Shown here: piece by piece, positions 36,430 through 45,128 of the stretch | How positions within the stretch are numbered: position 1 is the stretch's first letter | Layout: every line of letters starts with the position of its first letter | Assembly (NCBI GenBank): GCA_964457925.1 | Contig: CAYWGH010000001.1 | Span: forward strand, 372,001 to 436,000 | Direction: 5' to 3' | DNA from: Coneutiohabitans sp964457925 | GTDB lineage: Bacteria; Zhuqueibacterota; Zhuqueibacteria; Zhuqueibacterales; Zhuqueibacteraceae | DNA: 64,000 bases | Translations under genes and position numbers: made by a program | Notes under the pieces: model-generated | Told to the model about the DNA's origin: nothing | The model's input: only the letters and a program-made list of their open reading frames with translations | Databases searched by the model: none

Positions 36430-37413
36430 ATGTTTGTCGATTCAGCAAAAATATATGTTGAGGCCGGCCGCGGCGGCAGCGGCTGTATGAGTTTTCGGCG
36501 CGAGAAATATGTTCCCAAAGGCGGCCCGGATGGCGGCGACGGCGGAAATGGCGGCGACGTCGTACTCGAAGTCGATAAGAATCTGCGCACGCTGCTGGAT
36601 TTTCAAATGCGCAAACACTTTCGCGCGGAGCGAGGGGAACACGGCAAAGGCGCGAACAAAACCGGACGCAACGGCCGGGGGATCATCATTCGCGTGCCGC
36701 CCGGCACCGTCGTGCGCAACGCGGAAACGAATGAGATCTTGGTAGATATGGTTAGCGAGGGCGAACAATTCGTCGTTGCGCGCGGCGGGCGCGGCGGTTG
36801 GGGAAATGCGCGCTACGTGACCTCCACGCATCAAGCGCCGCGGGAATGGGAGCCGGGCGAGTTGGGCGAGAGCATGTGGCTGACGCTCGAATTGAAGTTG
36901 CTTGCTGATGTCGGATTGGTCGGCATGCCGAACGCGGGCAAATCGACCTTGCTCTCGCGCATTTCCGCGGCGCGCCCCAAGATTGCGGATTATGCGTTTA
37001 CCACGCTGACTCCCAATTTAGGCGTCGTGCGCTATCGCGACTCGCAAAGCTTCGTCGTGGCCGACATTCCCGGGCTGATCGAAGGCGCGCATCAAGGCCG
37101 TGGCTTGGGCATTGATTTTCTGCGCCATATTGAGCGTACCGCCGTGTTGGTGATTTTGATCGAAGCGGTTTCTGAGAATATGCCGGCAACCTATGAAGCC
37201 CTGCTCACCGAGTTGCAAGGTTATGATGCCAAACTGCTCGCGAAGCCGCGCCTCGTGGCCGTCACCAAAATGGATCTGAGTGAGAATAAAAATATTGGCG
37301 CAGATTTTTTGCAGAGCCTGAATCATCCCGCTTGCCGAATTTCAGCGGTTACCGGCGACGGTCTGCCCGAGCTTTTGGATTTGATGTGGAAGGCCGTGAA
37401 CAACACGCCATGA
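36430..37413 (+). CDS. obgE: Obg family GTPase (ObgE/CgtA)
   Basis: A 327-residue ribosome-associated GTPase. The glycine-rich Obg domain (FVDSAKIYVEAGRGGSGC..., about 2-158) is followed by a G domain with GMPNAGKST (165-173), VADIPGLIEGA and a TKMD-type guanine motif. No extra C-terminal domain is present, as in short Obg forms. It works in 50S ribosome maturation and stress control. ATG at 36430 gives the invariant N-terminus MFVD. Confidence 0.97.
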   Translation: MFVDSAKIYVEAGRGGSGCMSFRREKYVPKGGPDGGDGGNGGDVVLEVDKNLRTLLDFQMRKHFRAERGEHGKGANKTGRNGRGIIIRVPPGTVVRNAETNEILVDMVSEGEQFVVARGGRGGWGNARYVTSTHQAPREWEPGELGESMWLTLELKLLADVGLVGMPNAGKSTLLSRISAARPKIADYAFTTLTPNLGVVRYRDSQSFVVADIPGLIEGAHQGRGLGIDFLRHIERTAVLVILIEAVSENMPATYEALLTELQGYDAKLLAKPRLVAVTKMDLSENKNIGADFLQSLNHPACRISAVTGDGLPELLDLMWKAVNNTP

Positions 37414-37431
37414 TCTTGACAGGGGGCGGTT

Positions 37432-38529
37432 TTGGAAAAAAAAGAACTCGAAGCGTTGGTTGCGCTTTTGCAAGTGCCGGGCATCGGTTCGGCGCGGGTG
37501 CGCGCGCTGGTGAGCCGTTTCAAATCTGTGCACGCCGTTACTGCTGCGCCGCTGCCGGCATTGTGCGAAGTCCCTGGGATTGATCAAACGTTGGCGCAGG
37601 CCCTCAAGACATGTGAGGCGCATGAATTTGCCCGCCGGCAGCTTGAGCTTGCGCAGCAGCGCGGCTGCGCGCTGATTACTTTTTGGGATGACGCTTATCC
37701 CGCGCTGCTTAAGAAGATTAATGATCCGCCAGTTTTACTTTACCTAAAAGGCGGATTGCAAGCTGCCGATCAAAATGCCATTGCAGTGGTTGGCACGCGC
37801 GCACCAACGCAATATGGCAAAATGGTGACTGAGAAGATCGTAGCCGATCTGGTGGCGCATGGCATCACGATCGTGAGCGGGTTGGCACGCGGCGTTGACA
37901 CGGCCGCGCATCACGCCGTTGTGCGCAACGGCGGCCGCACGCTGGCAGTTTTAGGCTCGGGCTTGGATGTGGTTTATCCCGCCGAAAACCGCAATCTGTT
38001 GGAAGAAATTACGCGCAATGGCGCAGTGATTTCTGAACTTCCCTTTGGCGCCAAGCCGGATGCCGTGAATTTCCCGCGGCGAAACCGCATCATTAGCGGC
38101 TTGTCGCTGGGCGTCATTGTCATCGAAGCCGGTCACGAGAGCGGGGCCTTGATCACCGCAAACTTTGCGTTGGATCAGAATCGTGAAGTGTTTGCGGTTC
38201 CCGGCAGCATTTTCAGCCCGAAAAGCGCGGGGCCGCATCAACTTTTGAAAGAAGGCGCAAAGCTCATTCAAAACGCCGATGATATTCTGGAGGAACTCAA
38301 CAGCCAGTTGGAGCTTTTTTCGCCGCGGCAGATCGCGCCTGATTTGCCGCTTGCGATGAATCAGCAAAGCCGCAATGTTTATGATTTGATTTCGCATGAA
38401 CCGTCACACATCGATGCTTTATCCAGAAAAGCGACGTTGCCGGCGTCACAAGTGATGGCGATTTTGCTGGAGCTGGAATTGCAGGGACTCATCAAACAAT
38501 TGCCAGGAAAGTTTTTTGTGCGAACCTGA
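37432..38529 (+). CDS. dprA: DNA-processing protein DprA
   Basis: A 365-residue protein that loads RecA on single-stranded DNA during transformation. An N-terminal helix-hairpin-helix-like region (VPGIGSARVRALVSRF) precedes the Rossmann-type DprA core with VVGTRAPTQYG, SGLARGVDTAAHHA, LGSGLDVVYPAENRNL and FPRRNRIISGLS. A C-terminal winged-helix part (about 300-365) follows. TTG start at 37432 with AGGGGGC about six bases upstream. It lies 18 bases after obgE. Confidence 0.96.
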   Translation: MEKKELEALVALLQVPGIGSARVRALVSRFKSVHAVTAAPLPALCEVPGIDQTLAQALKTCEAHEFARRQLELAQQRGCALITFWDDAYPALLKKINDPPVLLYLKGGLQAADQNAIAVVGTRAPTQYGKMVTEKIVADLVAHGITIVSGLARGVDTAAHHAVVRNGGRTLAVLGSGLDVVYPAENRNLLEEITRNGAVISELPFGAKPDAVNFPRRNRIISGLSLGVIVIEAGHESGALITANFALDQNREVFAVPGSIFSPKSAGPHQLLKEGAKLIQNADDILEELNSQLELFSPRQIAPDLPLAMNQQSRNVYDLISHEPSHIDALSRKATLPASQVMAILLELELQGLIKQLPGKFFVRT

Positions 38530-38707
38530 GAAGCGCTGTGATCGAACCGGTGTTCCTGAACAACCGGCTGTTGCGCGGCACATGTTGCTGATCCCGGGTT
38601 TTGCCCGTGACACCCGAAGCTGGACGTGCCGGAATTAAATTTTGCCACGCAATCACAAAGGCGCCGGGCTTTTTTGCTTTTTCAGCGTTAAACTTTAAAG
38701 AGACTAA
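38530..38707. repeat. Interval with a copy related to the 8.16-kb repeat
   Basis: The stretch at 38636-38707 (AATTTTGCCACGCAATCACA... to AACTTTAAAGAGACTA) resembles 8157-8267 (AATTTTGCCGCCAAGTCATG... to AACTTAAAGGAGACTA). Here it ends directly at the next start codon and supplies its AAAGAGA ribosome binding site. Confidence 0.4.
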
Positions 38708-39268
38708 ATGCCCGAAAAGAACTTGCACCCCGCCAAATTGCAAACTACCGTCACCTATCTCGAAATGCTAGCGCCGCCGGCGAGATGGGCGGCGCCCAAA
38801 CCAGCGCCGGACAATGTTACCATCATGCGCGCAGAAAGTCCCCCGGCCTCCTTTTATCGTTTTTTGTATAACGGCGTCGGCGCCTCATGGAATTGGATCG
38901 ATCGACGCAAGCTCAGCGATGAAGCCCTCACCGCCCTCGTGCAACATCCGCAGATTGAGATTTACGTTCTCTATGCCGGCGGCGTGCCTGGCGGTTATGC
39001 TGAGCTTGATTTCCGGCAATGGCCTGACGTTGAACTCGCTTATTTCGGTTTGATGCCGGAATTTATCGGCAAGGGTCTGGGATCATATTTGATTGAGGAG
39101 ATGATCAAACTCGTTTGGCAACGCCAGGCAAAACGTTTTTGGCTGCACACCTGCTCGCTCGACCACCCTGGCGCGCTGAGTTTTTATCAGAAGGCAGGCT
39201 TTGTGCCTTACAAAGAGGAAACGGAAGTGGTCGACAAGCTCGATCCGCAATCTGGTATTTTGAGTTGA
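38708..39268 (+). CDS. GNAT-family N-acetyltransferase
   Basis: A 186-residue acetyltransferase. VYLYAGG-like VLYAGGVPGGYAELDF, the acetyl-CoA loop FIGKGLGSYLIEEMI and the C-terminal HPGALSFYQKAGF are classic GNAT motifs. The substrate is not evident. ATG at 38708 with AAAGAGA about seven bases upstream. Confidence 0.88.
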   Translation: MPEKNLHPAKLQTTVTYLEMLAPPARWAAPKPAPDNVTIMRAESPPASFYRFLYNGVGASWNWIDRRKLSDEALTALVQHPQIEIYVLYAGGVPGGYAELDFRQWPDVELAYFGLMPEFIGKGLGSYLIEEMIKLVWQRQAKRFWLHTCSLDHPGALSFYQKAGFVPYKEETEVVDKLDPQSGILS

Positions 39269-39375
39269 AAAATATTCGTTTGCTGCTGTTGTTCCGCCTG
39301 TCAGAAACGGCCGCGGCAAACATCAATAAGTCATCGTCACGCGGCATAAGTCTCTCTCATCGAGCAAGCAAATTC

Positions 39376-39753
39376 ATGGAACAACAAGAATTCAAAGAAT
39401 CGCCGGCGGAATCGCGTTTTCGCCGTTATGCCAGTTGGGCGGCTGTGATCGGCGTGGGCCTGTGGGCATGCTACTTTCTCGGTTTTTTGGTTTATCATTC
39501 CGTCACCCCGACGACGACCGAGCATAGCTGGTTTTTGCAGATTATCGAAAAGCATTATGCTGCGGTCGTCGGCGTGCCGCTGTCCGCGATCACGGCGTTT
39601 TGTATCGTGTTACTGCTGAAGATCGTGAATTCCGGCCCGATTGAAATGGAAGCCCTGGGCTTTAAATTCCGTGGTGCTGCCGGGCCGGTGATCTTGTGGA
39701 TTTTTTGCTTTTTGGCAACCATACTCGGGCTGTACCTATTGTGGGGCAAGTGA
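39376..39753 (+). CDS. Small three-span membrane protein, unknown
   Basis: A 125-residue protein with three hydrophobic segments, about residues 21-41, 61-84 and 101-123, joined by short polar loops. No motif or named family is recognised. ATG at 39376 excludes a long non-hydrophobic extension that overlaps the upstream acetyltransferase gene in another frame. It stands alone between that gene and the transport island. Confidence 0.65.
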   Translation: MEQQEFKESPAESRFRRYASWAAVIGVGLWACYFLGFLVYHSVTPTTTEHSWFLQIIEKHYAAVVGVPLSAITAFCIVLLLKIVNSGPIEMEALGFKFRGAAGPVILWIFCFLATILGLYLLWGK

Positions 39754-39786
39754 ATGCTGTGTTGCTGCAACAATGATTTTTCATGC

Positions 39787-39815
39787 TTGACTTTCAAACC
39801 CAAGTTGTGTAATCT
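39787..39815 (+). promoter_or_regulatory. Candidate sigma70-type promoter
   Basis: TTGACT at 39787-39792, a 17-base spacer and TAATCT at 39810-39815, placed 31 bases before the GTG start of the small secreted protein at 39846. The -35 box is close to consensus and the -10 box is moderate. Confidence 0.35.
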
Positions 39816-39845
39816 TGCGCGCGTGTTGCTAAAAACTGGGATCAC

Positions 39846-40253
39846 GTGAAAAAAATCATGACAAGAGAATCCAGAAAAAATTTGCGTTGCATGTTCTTGC
39901 TCCTGGCCAGCATCAATTTAATCGCGACGCTGCCGCCGGTTGGCATGGTTAGCACAAATTTAGCGAGGGGAAATGGTGATCCGGCGCCCCCCAGTGTTTT
40001 TGCTACGATCAGCAATGCTGATATTTGCGCGGCCGCACATTTTATCATTCCCAAGGGCGGTCACGATCTGACGCTGACCAGCGCGAAGCGTTTTTTGGAG
40101 AGCGCAAATTTTAGCGTTCACGATATGCTGGTGATGACCGAAATCAAATTGTTTGCAGAATTAAACGATTATTTTCGCGAAAACGATCTGCACTTCAACA
40201 CCCCTCGAATTGCGTTTCGCCAACCCTGTAGCGAACATACCTCCGAAGGCTGA
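39846..40253 (+). CDS. Small secreted protein, paralogue A of an unrecognised family
   Basis: A 135-residue protein with a basic start, a hydrophobic stretch (about 16-28) and then LPPVG, suggesting export. From Leu29 to the end (107 residues) it aligns without gaps to the protein at 43876-44271, with about 28 identities by hand count. The strongest block is the C-terminus: ELNDYF..ND..N then FRQPCSEHTSEG. HFIIPK in the middle is also shared. I recognise no known family or catalytic motif. GTG at 39846 gives a good signal n-region; ATG at 39858 is an alternative. A candidate promoter lies just upstream. Confidence 0.68.
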   Translation: MKKIMTRESRKNLRCMFLLLASINLIATLPPVGMVSTNLARGNGDPAPPSVFATISNADICAAAHFIIPKGGHDLTLTSAKRFLESANFSVHDMLVMTEIKLFAELNDYFRENDLHFNTPRIAFRQPCSEHTSEG

Positions 40254-40480
40254 TTTCCTGCCGGCTGTATTTCAATCATTTTCACAAAACTGCTCAGGCA
40301 AAATGTTGTTTGCTGTGAGAATTCGTGCGCCTCGCTCAAGCTCGCCCAAGAGGATTGGTGCAACTGTTTGTCAAACCAGTTGACTCAATTCTCGGAGCTG
40401 ATTTACAAAGCGCCGTTTTCCGTGTGATGCACATGTCCAACTCACGTTTGTCAACGCGCGGCTTTTTAAAGGAAATCCCT
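40254..40480. other. Intergenic interval
   Basis: About 230 bases between the small secreted protein gene and the 54-residue membrane protein gene. Nothing beyond the downstream ribosome binding site (AAAGGA at about 40468) is supported. Confidence 0.4.
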
Positions 40481-40645
40481 ATGCCATTCAATGAAATTCT
40501 CTTAATAATTATTGGCGGAGGCATGCTCGTCGCCATGTTGTATATGTTTATCAGGGTCATCCTGTCGCCATCCTCGCGTCGCTCAGAAACCAAAACACCA
40601 CCAGCAGAGACTGGCTCTGGGCCATCGAAAAAAATAAAGGCATGA
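40481..40645 (+). CDS. 54-residue single-span membrane protein
   Basis: ATG at 40481 is preceded by AAAGGA seven bases upstream. The product starts MPFNEILLIIIGGGMLVAML (one membrane span, about residues 5-27) and ends in a basic/polar tail with SPSSRR and SKKIKA. It stands about 200 bases before the Na+/H+ antiporter-type gene. It could be a small accessory protein of a membrane complex, but no family is recognised. Confidence 0.5.
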   Translation: MPFNEILLIIIGGGMLVAMLYMFIRVILSPSSRRSETKTPPAETGSGPSKKIKA

Positions 40646-40840
40646 GAGCAGCCTCGCTTATCGTGTTTCTGTTATTTGCGATTAACTCTCGCCGGACGCG
40701 CGAGGTGGCCGGTCAGAACTTTCACCGCAAAGAAATTTGGCTTGCAGTAATTGAAATTTATGTTATGTTGAGGCGGAGCGTGATTCGAATTAGATCTCAA
40801 CAAACGACCCCTGTAATGCCTTAACTTCACAAGGATCAGC

Positions 40841-42430
40841 ATGACAACCAGTAAGGCGTCACGCGAACTGCATGAAATCAAGCTCCTCCCCTGCATAAAA
40901 AAACGTTTCTTCCCTTTTTCAGTCAAGCGCGCGCAATACGCTTGCTTAGCCCTGTTTCTCGCATGCGCTGCTCTTCCCTGTGCTGCCGCTTTGGGAAAAA
41001 GCCAAGCGCTGGAGGCTGCGCCAGTTGCCGGTCTGAATGCGCCGCAAGCAGCTTCCGGGGCGGCGCCGGAAGAATCTGCTGCCGGAGAACACGGCGATCT
41101 CGGCGCTTCGCTGCCGTTGTGGAGCGGTTTTCCGTTTGCAGGCATTCTGCTATCCATCGCATTTTTTCCTCTGCTGGCGCCGCATTTTTGGCATCATCAT
41201 TACGGCAAGGTCACGGCCGTTTGGGCGCTGGTGTTTGCGCTGCCCTTTGTGCTGCAATATGGCGGCGTTGCCACACACGAGATTCTCCACATTTATTTCA
41301 AGGATTATATCCCTTTCATCATTTTGTTGTGGGCGCTATACACCGTGGCTGGTGGCATCTTGCTGGAGGGCGCACCGGCAGGCACGCCGGCGGCGAATAC
41401 GGCCATGCTTGCCGTAGGTATTATCGTCGCTTCATGGGTCGGCACCACCGGCGCCTCCATGTTGTTGATTCGTCCGATGCTGCGCATGAACCAGGAACGC
41501 AAAAACAATGTGCATGTGTTCATCTTTTTTATTTTCCTCGTGAGCAATCTCGGGGGCTCGCTTACGCCGCTCGGCGATCCTCCGCTGTTTCTCGGCTTTT
41601 TGCATGGTGTGCCGTTTTTCTGGACGCTGCAACTGTTTCCGGAAATGTTCGTGGTTTCAGCAATCGTGCTCGGCCTGTTTTTCATTATTGATTCGGTTTT
41701 ACACAGGCGCGAGGGGCTGGCCCCGGGCCACAGAAAATCCGCGGGCATGCGCTTGCGCGGTTTGCACAATCTGGTTTTTCTTGCCGGCATAATCGGCGGC
41801 GTGCTGTTCAGCGGTTTGGTCAAGTTGGGAGAATTCAAAATACTTGGTGTGCATCTCGCGACCCAGGACGTGCTGCGCGATCTTTTTCTCGTTTTGATGG
41901 GCTGGTTGAGCCTGAAATTCACCGCCAAGGAAATTCGCGACGGCAACGGGTTCACCTGGGGGCCGATTCGGGAAGTGGCGATTTTGTTTGCCGGCATTTT
42001 CATGACGATTATTCCAATGCTGGCGATGTTGCGCGCGGGCAGTGCCGGCGCGCTGGCATTCATCATTGATGCGGTGCGCGAGCCCTGGCATTATTTTTGG
42101 GCCAGCGGCAGTTTGTCGAGTTTTCTCGATAATGCGCCCACGTACCTGACGTTTTTGAGCACGGCGCTGGGCCAGTTCTATCCCGGCAAACCCGAGCTGG
42201 AGGCGGTGCAGATGCTGATTGCCGAGAAAGAAATCTACCTCAAGGCGATCTCCTGCGGCGCTGTGTTTATGGGAGCAAATACCTACATCGGCAACGCACC
42301 GAACTTTATGGTAAAATCCATCGCCGAAGAAAACGGCATCAAGATGCCGAGCTTTTTCGGTTATATGGTATACTCGTTGGCGATCTTGATTCCAAGCTTT
42401 GTGCTCGTGACGTTGATTTTCTTTTGGTGA
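40841..42430 (+). CDS. Sodium:proton antiporter-type carrier (NhaD/ion-transporter superfamily)
   Basis: A 529-residue protein with about twelve membrane spans. An N-terminal hydrophobic segment at about 34-51 followed by an Ala/Gly-rich linker (to about 88) may be a cleavable signal or extra span. The membrane core has SNLGGSLTPLGDPPLFLGFLHG and SSFLDNAPTYLTFL, motifs of NhaD-like and related carriers, and GANTYIGNAPNFMVKSIAEE near the end. It probably exchanges Na+ for H+, which fits the ion pumps nearby. Some relatives are annotated as citrate or arsenite carriers. Confidence 0.82.
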   Translation: MTTSKASRELHEIKLLPCIKKRFFPFSVKRAQYACLALFLACAALPCAAALGKSQALEAAPVAGLNAPQAASGAAPEESAAGEHGDLGASLPLWSGFPFAGILLSIAFFPLLAPHFWHHHYGKVTAVWALVFALPFVLQYGGVATHEILHIYFKDYIPFIILLWALYTVAGGILLEGAPAGTPAANTAMLAVGIIVASWVGTTGASMLLIRPMLRMNQERKNNVHVFIFFIFLVSNLGGSLTPLGDPPLFLGFLHGVPFFWTLQLFPEMFVVSAIVLGLFFIIDSVLHRREGLAPGHRKSAGMRLRGLHNLVFLAGIIGGVLFSGLVKLGEFKILGVHLATQDVLRDLFLVLMGWLSLKFTAKEIRDGNGFTWGPIREVAILFAGIFMTIIPMLAMLRAGSAGALAFIIDAVREPWHYFWASGSLSSFLDNAPTYLTFLSTALGQFYPGKPELEAVQMLIAEKEIYLKAISCGAVFMGANTYIGNAPNFMVKSIAEENGIKMPSFFGYMVYSLAILIPSFVLVTLIFFW

Positions 42431-42480
42431 GCGTATTTGAAATGATCGCATGAAAGCCCTTTCATCATTACTGTAGGAAT

Positions 42481-42494
42481 TTTGTGATCACAAA
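42481..42494 (+). promoter_or_regulatory. Perfect 14-base palindrome, possible operator
   Basis: TTTGTGATCACAAA is a perfect palindrome 80 bases before the symporter start. Its TGTGA/TCACA halves resemble CRP/FNR half-sites but without the usual six-base spacer, so the binding protein cannot be named. Confidence 0.35.
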
Positions 42495-42574
42495 GAATAC
42501 ATGATTGGTTTGATTGTTTAAAATCCATTCGGGATGGCCGTCCACAAGCGTAATGTTTCGGAAGGGAGAGCGGC

Positions 42575-43849
42575 ATGGCGCGACACACCAAAATTTTTCT
42601 GGGATTGATTCTGGGCGCGATTACCGGCGTGCTGTGCAATAAGTTTTTGCATGACTCGGCCTTTGTGGCGTTCGTGCAAAAATACCTGAGTGATCCGCTC
42701 GGTAAAATTTTTCTCAACATGCTGATCATGGTGGTCATCCCGTTGGTGTTTTCCAGTCTCGCGCTGGGCGTGGCACAAATCGGCGATCTCAAACAACTCG
42801 GACGGATTGGCATTCGCACGATGATTTATTTCTTGCTGGTGACTGCCATCGCAGTAACGATCGGCTTGGTGCTGGTCAACACCATTCGCCCGGGCGATTA
42901 CTTGCCGGCGGAAACGAAAGATAAGTTGATGGCGCAGTATGGCAAGGAAGCCTCCGAAAAAATGGGCGCCGCCGAGCAGGCGAGCACGGAGTTTGGCATC
43001 CAAACGCTGGTGAACATCGTGCCGCGCAATCCCATCGCCGTGGTCGCGCGCCCCAATCCCGACATGCTGGCCCTGATTTTTGTGGCGTTGATGGCGGGCA
43101 TTGCGCTGACGTTGATCATGCAGGATAAAGCGCAACCGGTAATCCGGCTGCTCGAGGGCGTGAATGAGATTTCGGTCAAGATCATCAACATCGCGATGAA
43201 ACTCGCGCCTTACGGCGTGGCGGCGCTGATCTTCAGCGTCACCTCGCGTTTTGGTTTTGATTTGATGGTCGCGCTCGGCATGTACGTTGTTACCGTCATT
43301 GTTGGCCTGGCGTTGCACCAATTCGGCGTGTTTGCGATTCTGGTGCGCGTCTTTGCGCGCTATAATCCGATCACGTTTTTTAAGAAGGTGGAAACCGTTA
43401 TGCTCACCGCGTTTTCCACCAGCTCGAGCAACGCGACGCTGCCGACGACGATGATGGTATCGCAGGAGAATCTCGGCATTCCGCCCAAAATCGCTGGCTT
43501 TGTCATTCCGCTGGGTGCAACCATGAACATGAACGGCACGGCGCTGTTCGAAGGCGTCACCGTGCTGTTTATTGCGCAAGTGTTCGGGGTGACTTTGGAT
43601 TTGACGACGCAATTGATCGTTGTGATCATGAGCGTGCTGACGGCCGTGGGCGCGGCGGGCGTGCCCTCCGGCTCGATTCCGTTGTTGATTCTGGTGTTGC
43701 AAATGGTGCATGTGCCGCCGGAAGGCATTGCCATCATTCTTGGCGTCGATCGCATTCTCGATATGTGCCGCACCGTGTTGAATGTCACCGGCGACATCAC
43801 CTGCGCCGCATATATCGCGCGTACAGAAGGCGTCATTTTGAAAGAGTGA
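42575..43849 (+). CDS. Dicarboxylate/amino acid:cation symporter (DAACS family)
   Basis: A 424-residue glutamate-transporter-fold protein. The re-entrant loop signature FSTSSSNATLPTTM, the substrate and Na+ site region VIPLGATMNMNGTALFEGVTVLFIAQ, and GAAGVPSGSIPLLILVLQ in the second hairpin are all present. It imports dicarboxylates or acidic/neutral amino acids with Na+ or H+. ATG at 42575 follows GGAAGGGAGAG. A 14-base palindrome upstream may regulate it. Confidence 0.95.
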   Translation: MARHTKIFLGLILGAITGVLCNKFLHDSAFVAFVQKYLSDPLGKIFLNMLIMVVIPLVFSSLALGVAQIGDLKQLGRIGIRTMIYFLLVTAIAVTIGLVLVNTIRPGDYLPAETKDKLMAQYGKEASEKMGAAEQASTEFGIQTLVNIVPRNPIAVVARPNPDMLALIFVALMAGIALTLIMQDKAQPVIRLLEGVNEISVKIINIAMKLAPYGVAALIFSVTSRFGFDLMVALGMYVVTVIVGLALHQFGVFAILVRVFARYNPITFFKKVETVMLTAFSTSSSNATLPTTMMVSQENLGIPPKIAGFVIPLGATMNMNGTALFEGVTVLFIAQVFGVTLDLTTQLIVVIMSVLTAVGAAGVPSGSIPLLILVLQMVHVPPEGIAIILGVDRILDMCRTVLNVTGDITCAAYIARTEGVILKE

Positions 43850-43875
43850 TCGTTCAACAAGATCGGCTCAGCATT

Positions 43876-44271
43876 ATGAGAAAAAAACTGCTAAAAATTT
43901 TGCACGCCTTGCTTGCCGGCATAATCATTTCCAGTCTGCTGATGGCGCTTCCGCCCATGGGCGAATGCGTGGCGCTTTCCAAGGCTCAAAACGCCGGGTT
44001 CGATCTTCGGGTCGAATTGGTATTTGCGAGTGCTGACGGGTTTATCACCGGTGTCGCCAACTTTATTCCCAAGTTAAGCCATGAAGTCATACAGGGCTTG
44101 AGCAAATGGGTGGAGTCAAGCTACATTGCCTTAAGCGACCGCCTCGCGCTGTTCGACGAGGTCAAACGCGTTGTTGAGTTCAACGATTATATTTTCACCA
44201 ACGATTATCAACTCAATCTCCTCCTGCTTTCTTATCGCCAGCCGGCGCGCGAGCATTCTTCCCCCGGCTGA
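43876..44271 (+). CDS. Small secreted protein, paralogue B of an unrecognised family
   Basis: A 131-residue protein: basic start MRKKLLK, hydrophobic span (about 9-24), then LPPMG. From Leu25 it aligns without gaps over 107 residues with the protein at 39846-40253, sharing NFIPK-like, VEFNDY..ND..N and the C-terminal YRQPAREHSSPG. The gene lies 27 bases after the symporter and may be co-transcribed with it. No known domain is recognised. Confidence 0.72.
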   Translation: MRKKLLKILHALLAGIIISSLLMALPPMGECVALSKAQNAGFDLRVELVFASADGFITGVANFIPKLSHEVIQGLSKWVESSYIALSDRLALFDEVKRVVEFNDYIFTNDYQLNLLLLSYRQPAREHSSPG

Positions 44272-44569
44272 TCAACTCTCCGTCTTCATTAAACATTCAA
44301 CATCGTGAGGCCATTGATCTTGCCGTCAGGCCGGTTTGCGCCATTTTACGCGCTTGCGCATTTTATGGTGTGAGCGGCCGGAGAATCTTTAGGAACCTGT
44401 AGCGTTGGGAGCGCCATTGCAATAACATACCCATTTCCTGCAGCCGCTAATTGGTGCAATGTACGCCAATCTATATCTATTTCGCATTCATTTGCGGTTT
44501 GAGATATGGGAAAGTTATTTAATTCTGATCCCTTGCCTAAAATTTTACCCAAAATCTCAGGAGTTTTCT
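44272..44569. other. Intergenic interval
   Basis: About 300 bases with no supported gene or RNA. The CAGGAG ribosome binding site of the next gene is at its end. Confidence 0.4.
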
Positions 44570-44896
44570 ATGTCTATCAAAATTCAGGATGACGGTCAAA
44601 ATTTCGTGATCAATCGCTCGGCGATTCCGAGCCGGGCAGCGAAACAGTTAAAGAGCCTTTCACAACTCTTCGCCTCCGAACAACGCAGGCTTTTCGTCAA
44701 AAAACTTTTTGCGGGTGAGGAGGCGCCGTTTGAACAACTGTGCAACGCGCTGGAGCCAGCGGCAGATTGGCGCGAGGCGCATCGCGTACTCGAGGAGCAC
44801 TGGAAAACATATCGCATCAATCCCATGCAGAAAGAGGCCAAGCTTCTGTCTGATCTCGTTTATCTGCGGTATTTTCCAAATGAGGCGCTGGCGTGA
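44570..44896 (+). CDS. Hypothetical 108-residue soluble protein
   Basis: A short, mainly helical, soluble protein (MSIKIQDDGQNFVINRSAIP... ending RYFPNEALA). Charged residues are evenly spread and no membrane span or signal is present. ATG at 44570 has CAGGAG about six bases upstream, and a terminator follows at 44961, so it looks like a complete independent unit. I do not recognise its family. Confidence 0.65.
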   Translation: MSIKIQDDGQNFVINRSAIPSRAAKQLKSLSQLFASEQRRLFVKKLFAGEEAPFEQLCNALEPAADWREAHRVLEEHWKTYRINPMQKEAKLLSDLVYLRYFPNEALA

Positions 44897-44960
44897 ACGT
44901 GCAAAACGTGTACACTGCTTTGCGCCAATGCAACGTTGTGTGAATCTTTCTGAAATAACG

Positions 44961-45000
44961 GCTGGCATGCTCGTTTGCATGCCAGCACTTTTGTTTGTTT
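44961..45000 (+). terminator. Rho-independent terminator
   Basis: GCTGGCATGC (44961-44970) pairs perfectly with GCATGCCAGC (44977-44986) across a six-base loop, followed by ACTTTTGTTTGTTT. It ends the 44570 gene before the pyrophosphatase gene. Confidence 0.8.
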
Positions 45001-45128
45001 AAACTTTAACCTGCAACCTGTGCGGCCCTGGTGGACCATTCTTGTTGCTGGTAAAACAAGTATTAGGCAAGATCGATCATGATGGTCAATCTCTCCTGCC
45101 GTGACTTAATTTTTGGGAGAACATTCTG

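Noticed and set aside
40642..40824. 60-codon frame following the 54-residue gene
   Set aside because: ATGA overlap is tempting, but the translation has no coherent span or motif and no independent ribosome binding site.
44346..44552. 68-codon minus-strand frame in the 44.3-kb interval
   Set aside because: No start signal and low-complexity composition; no match recognised.
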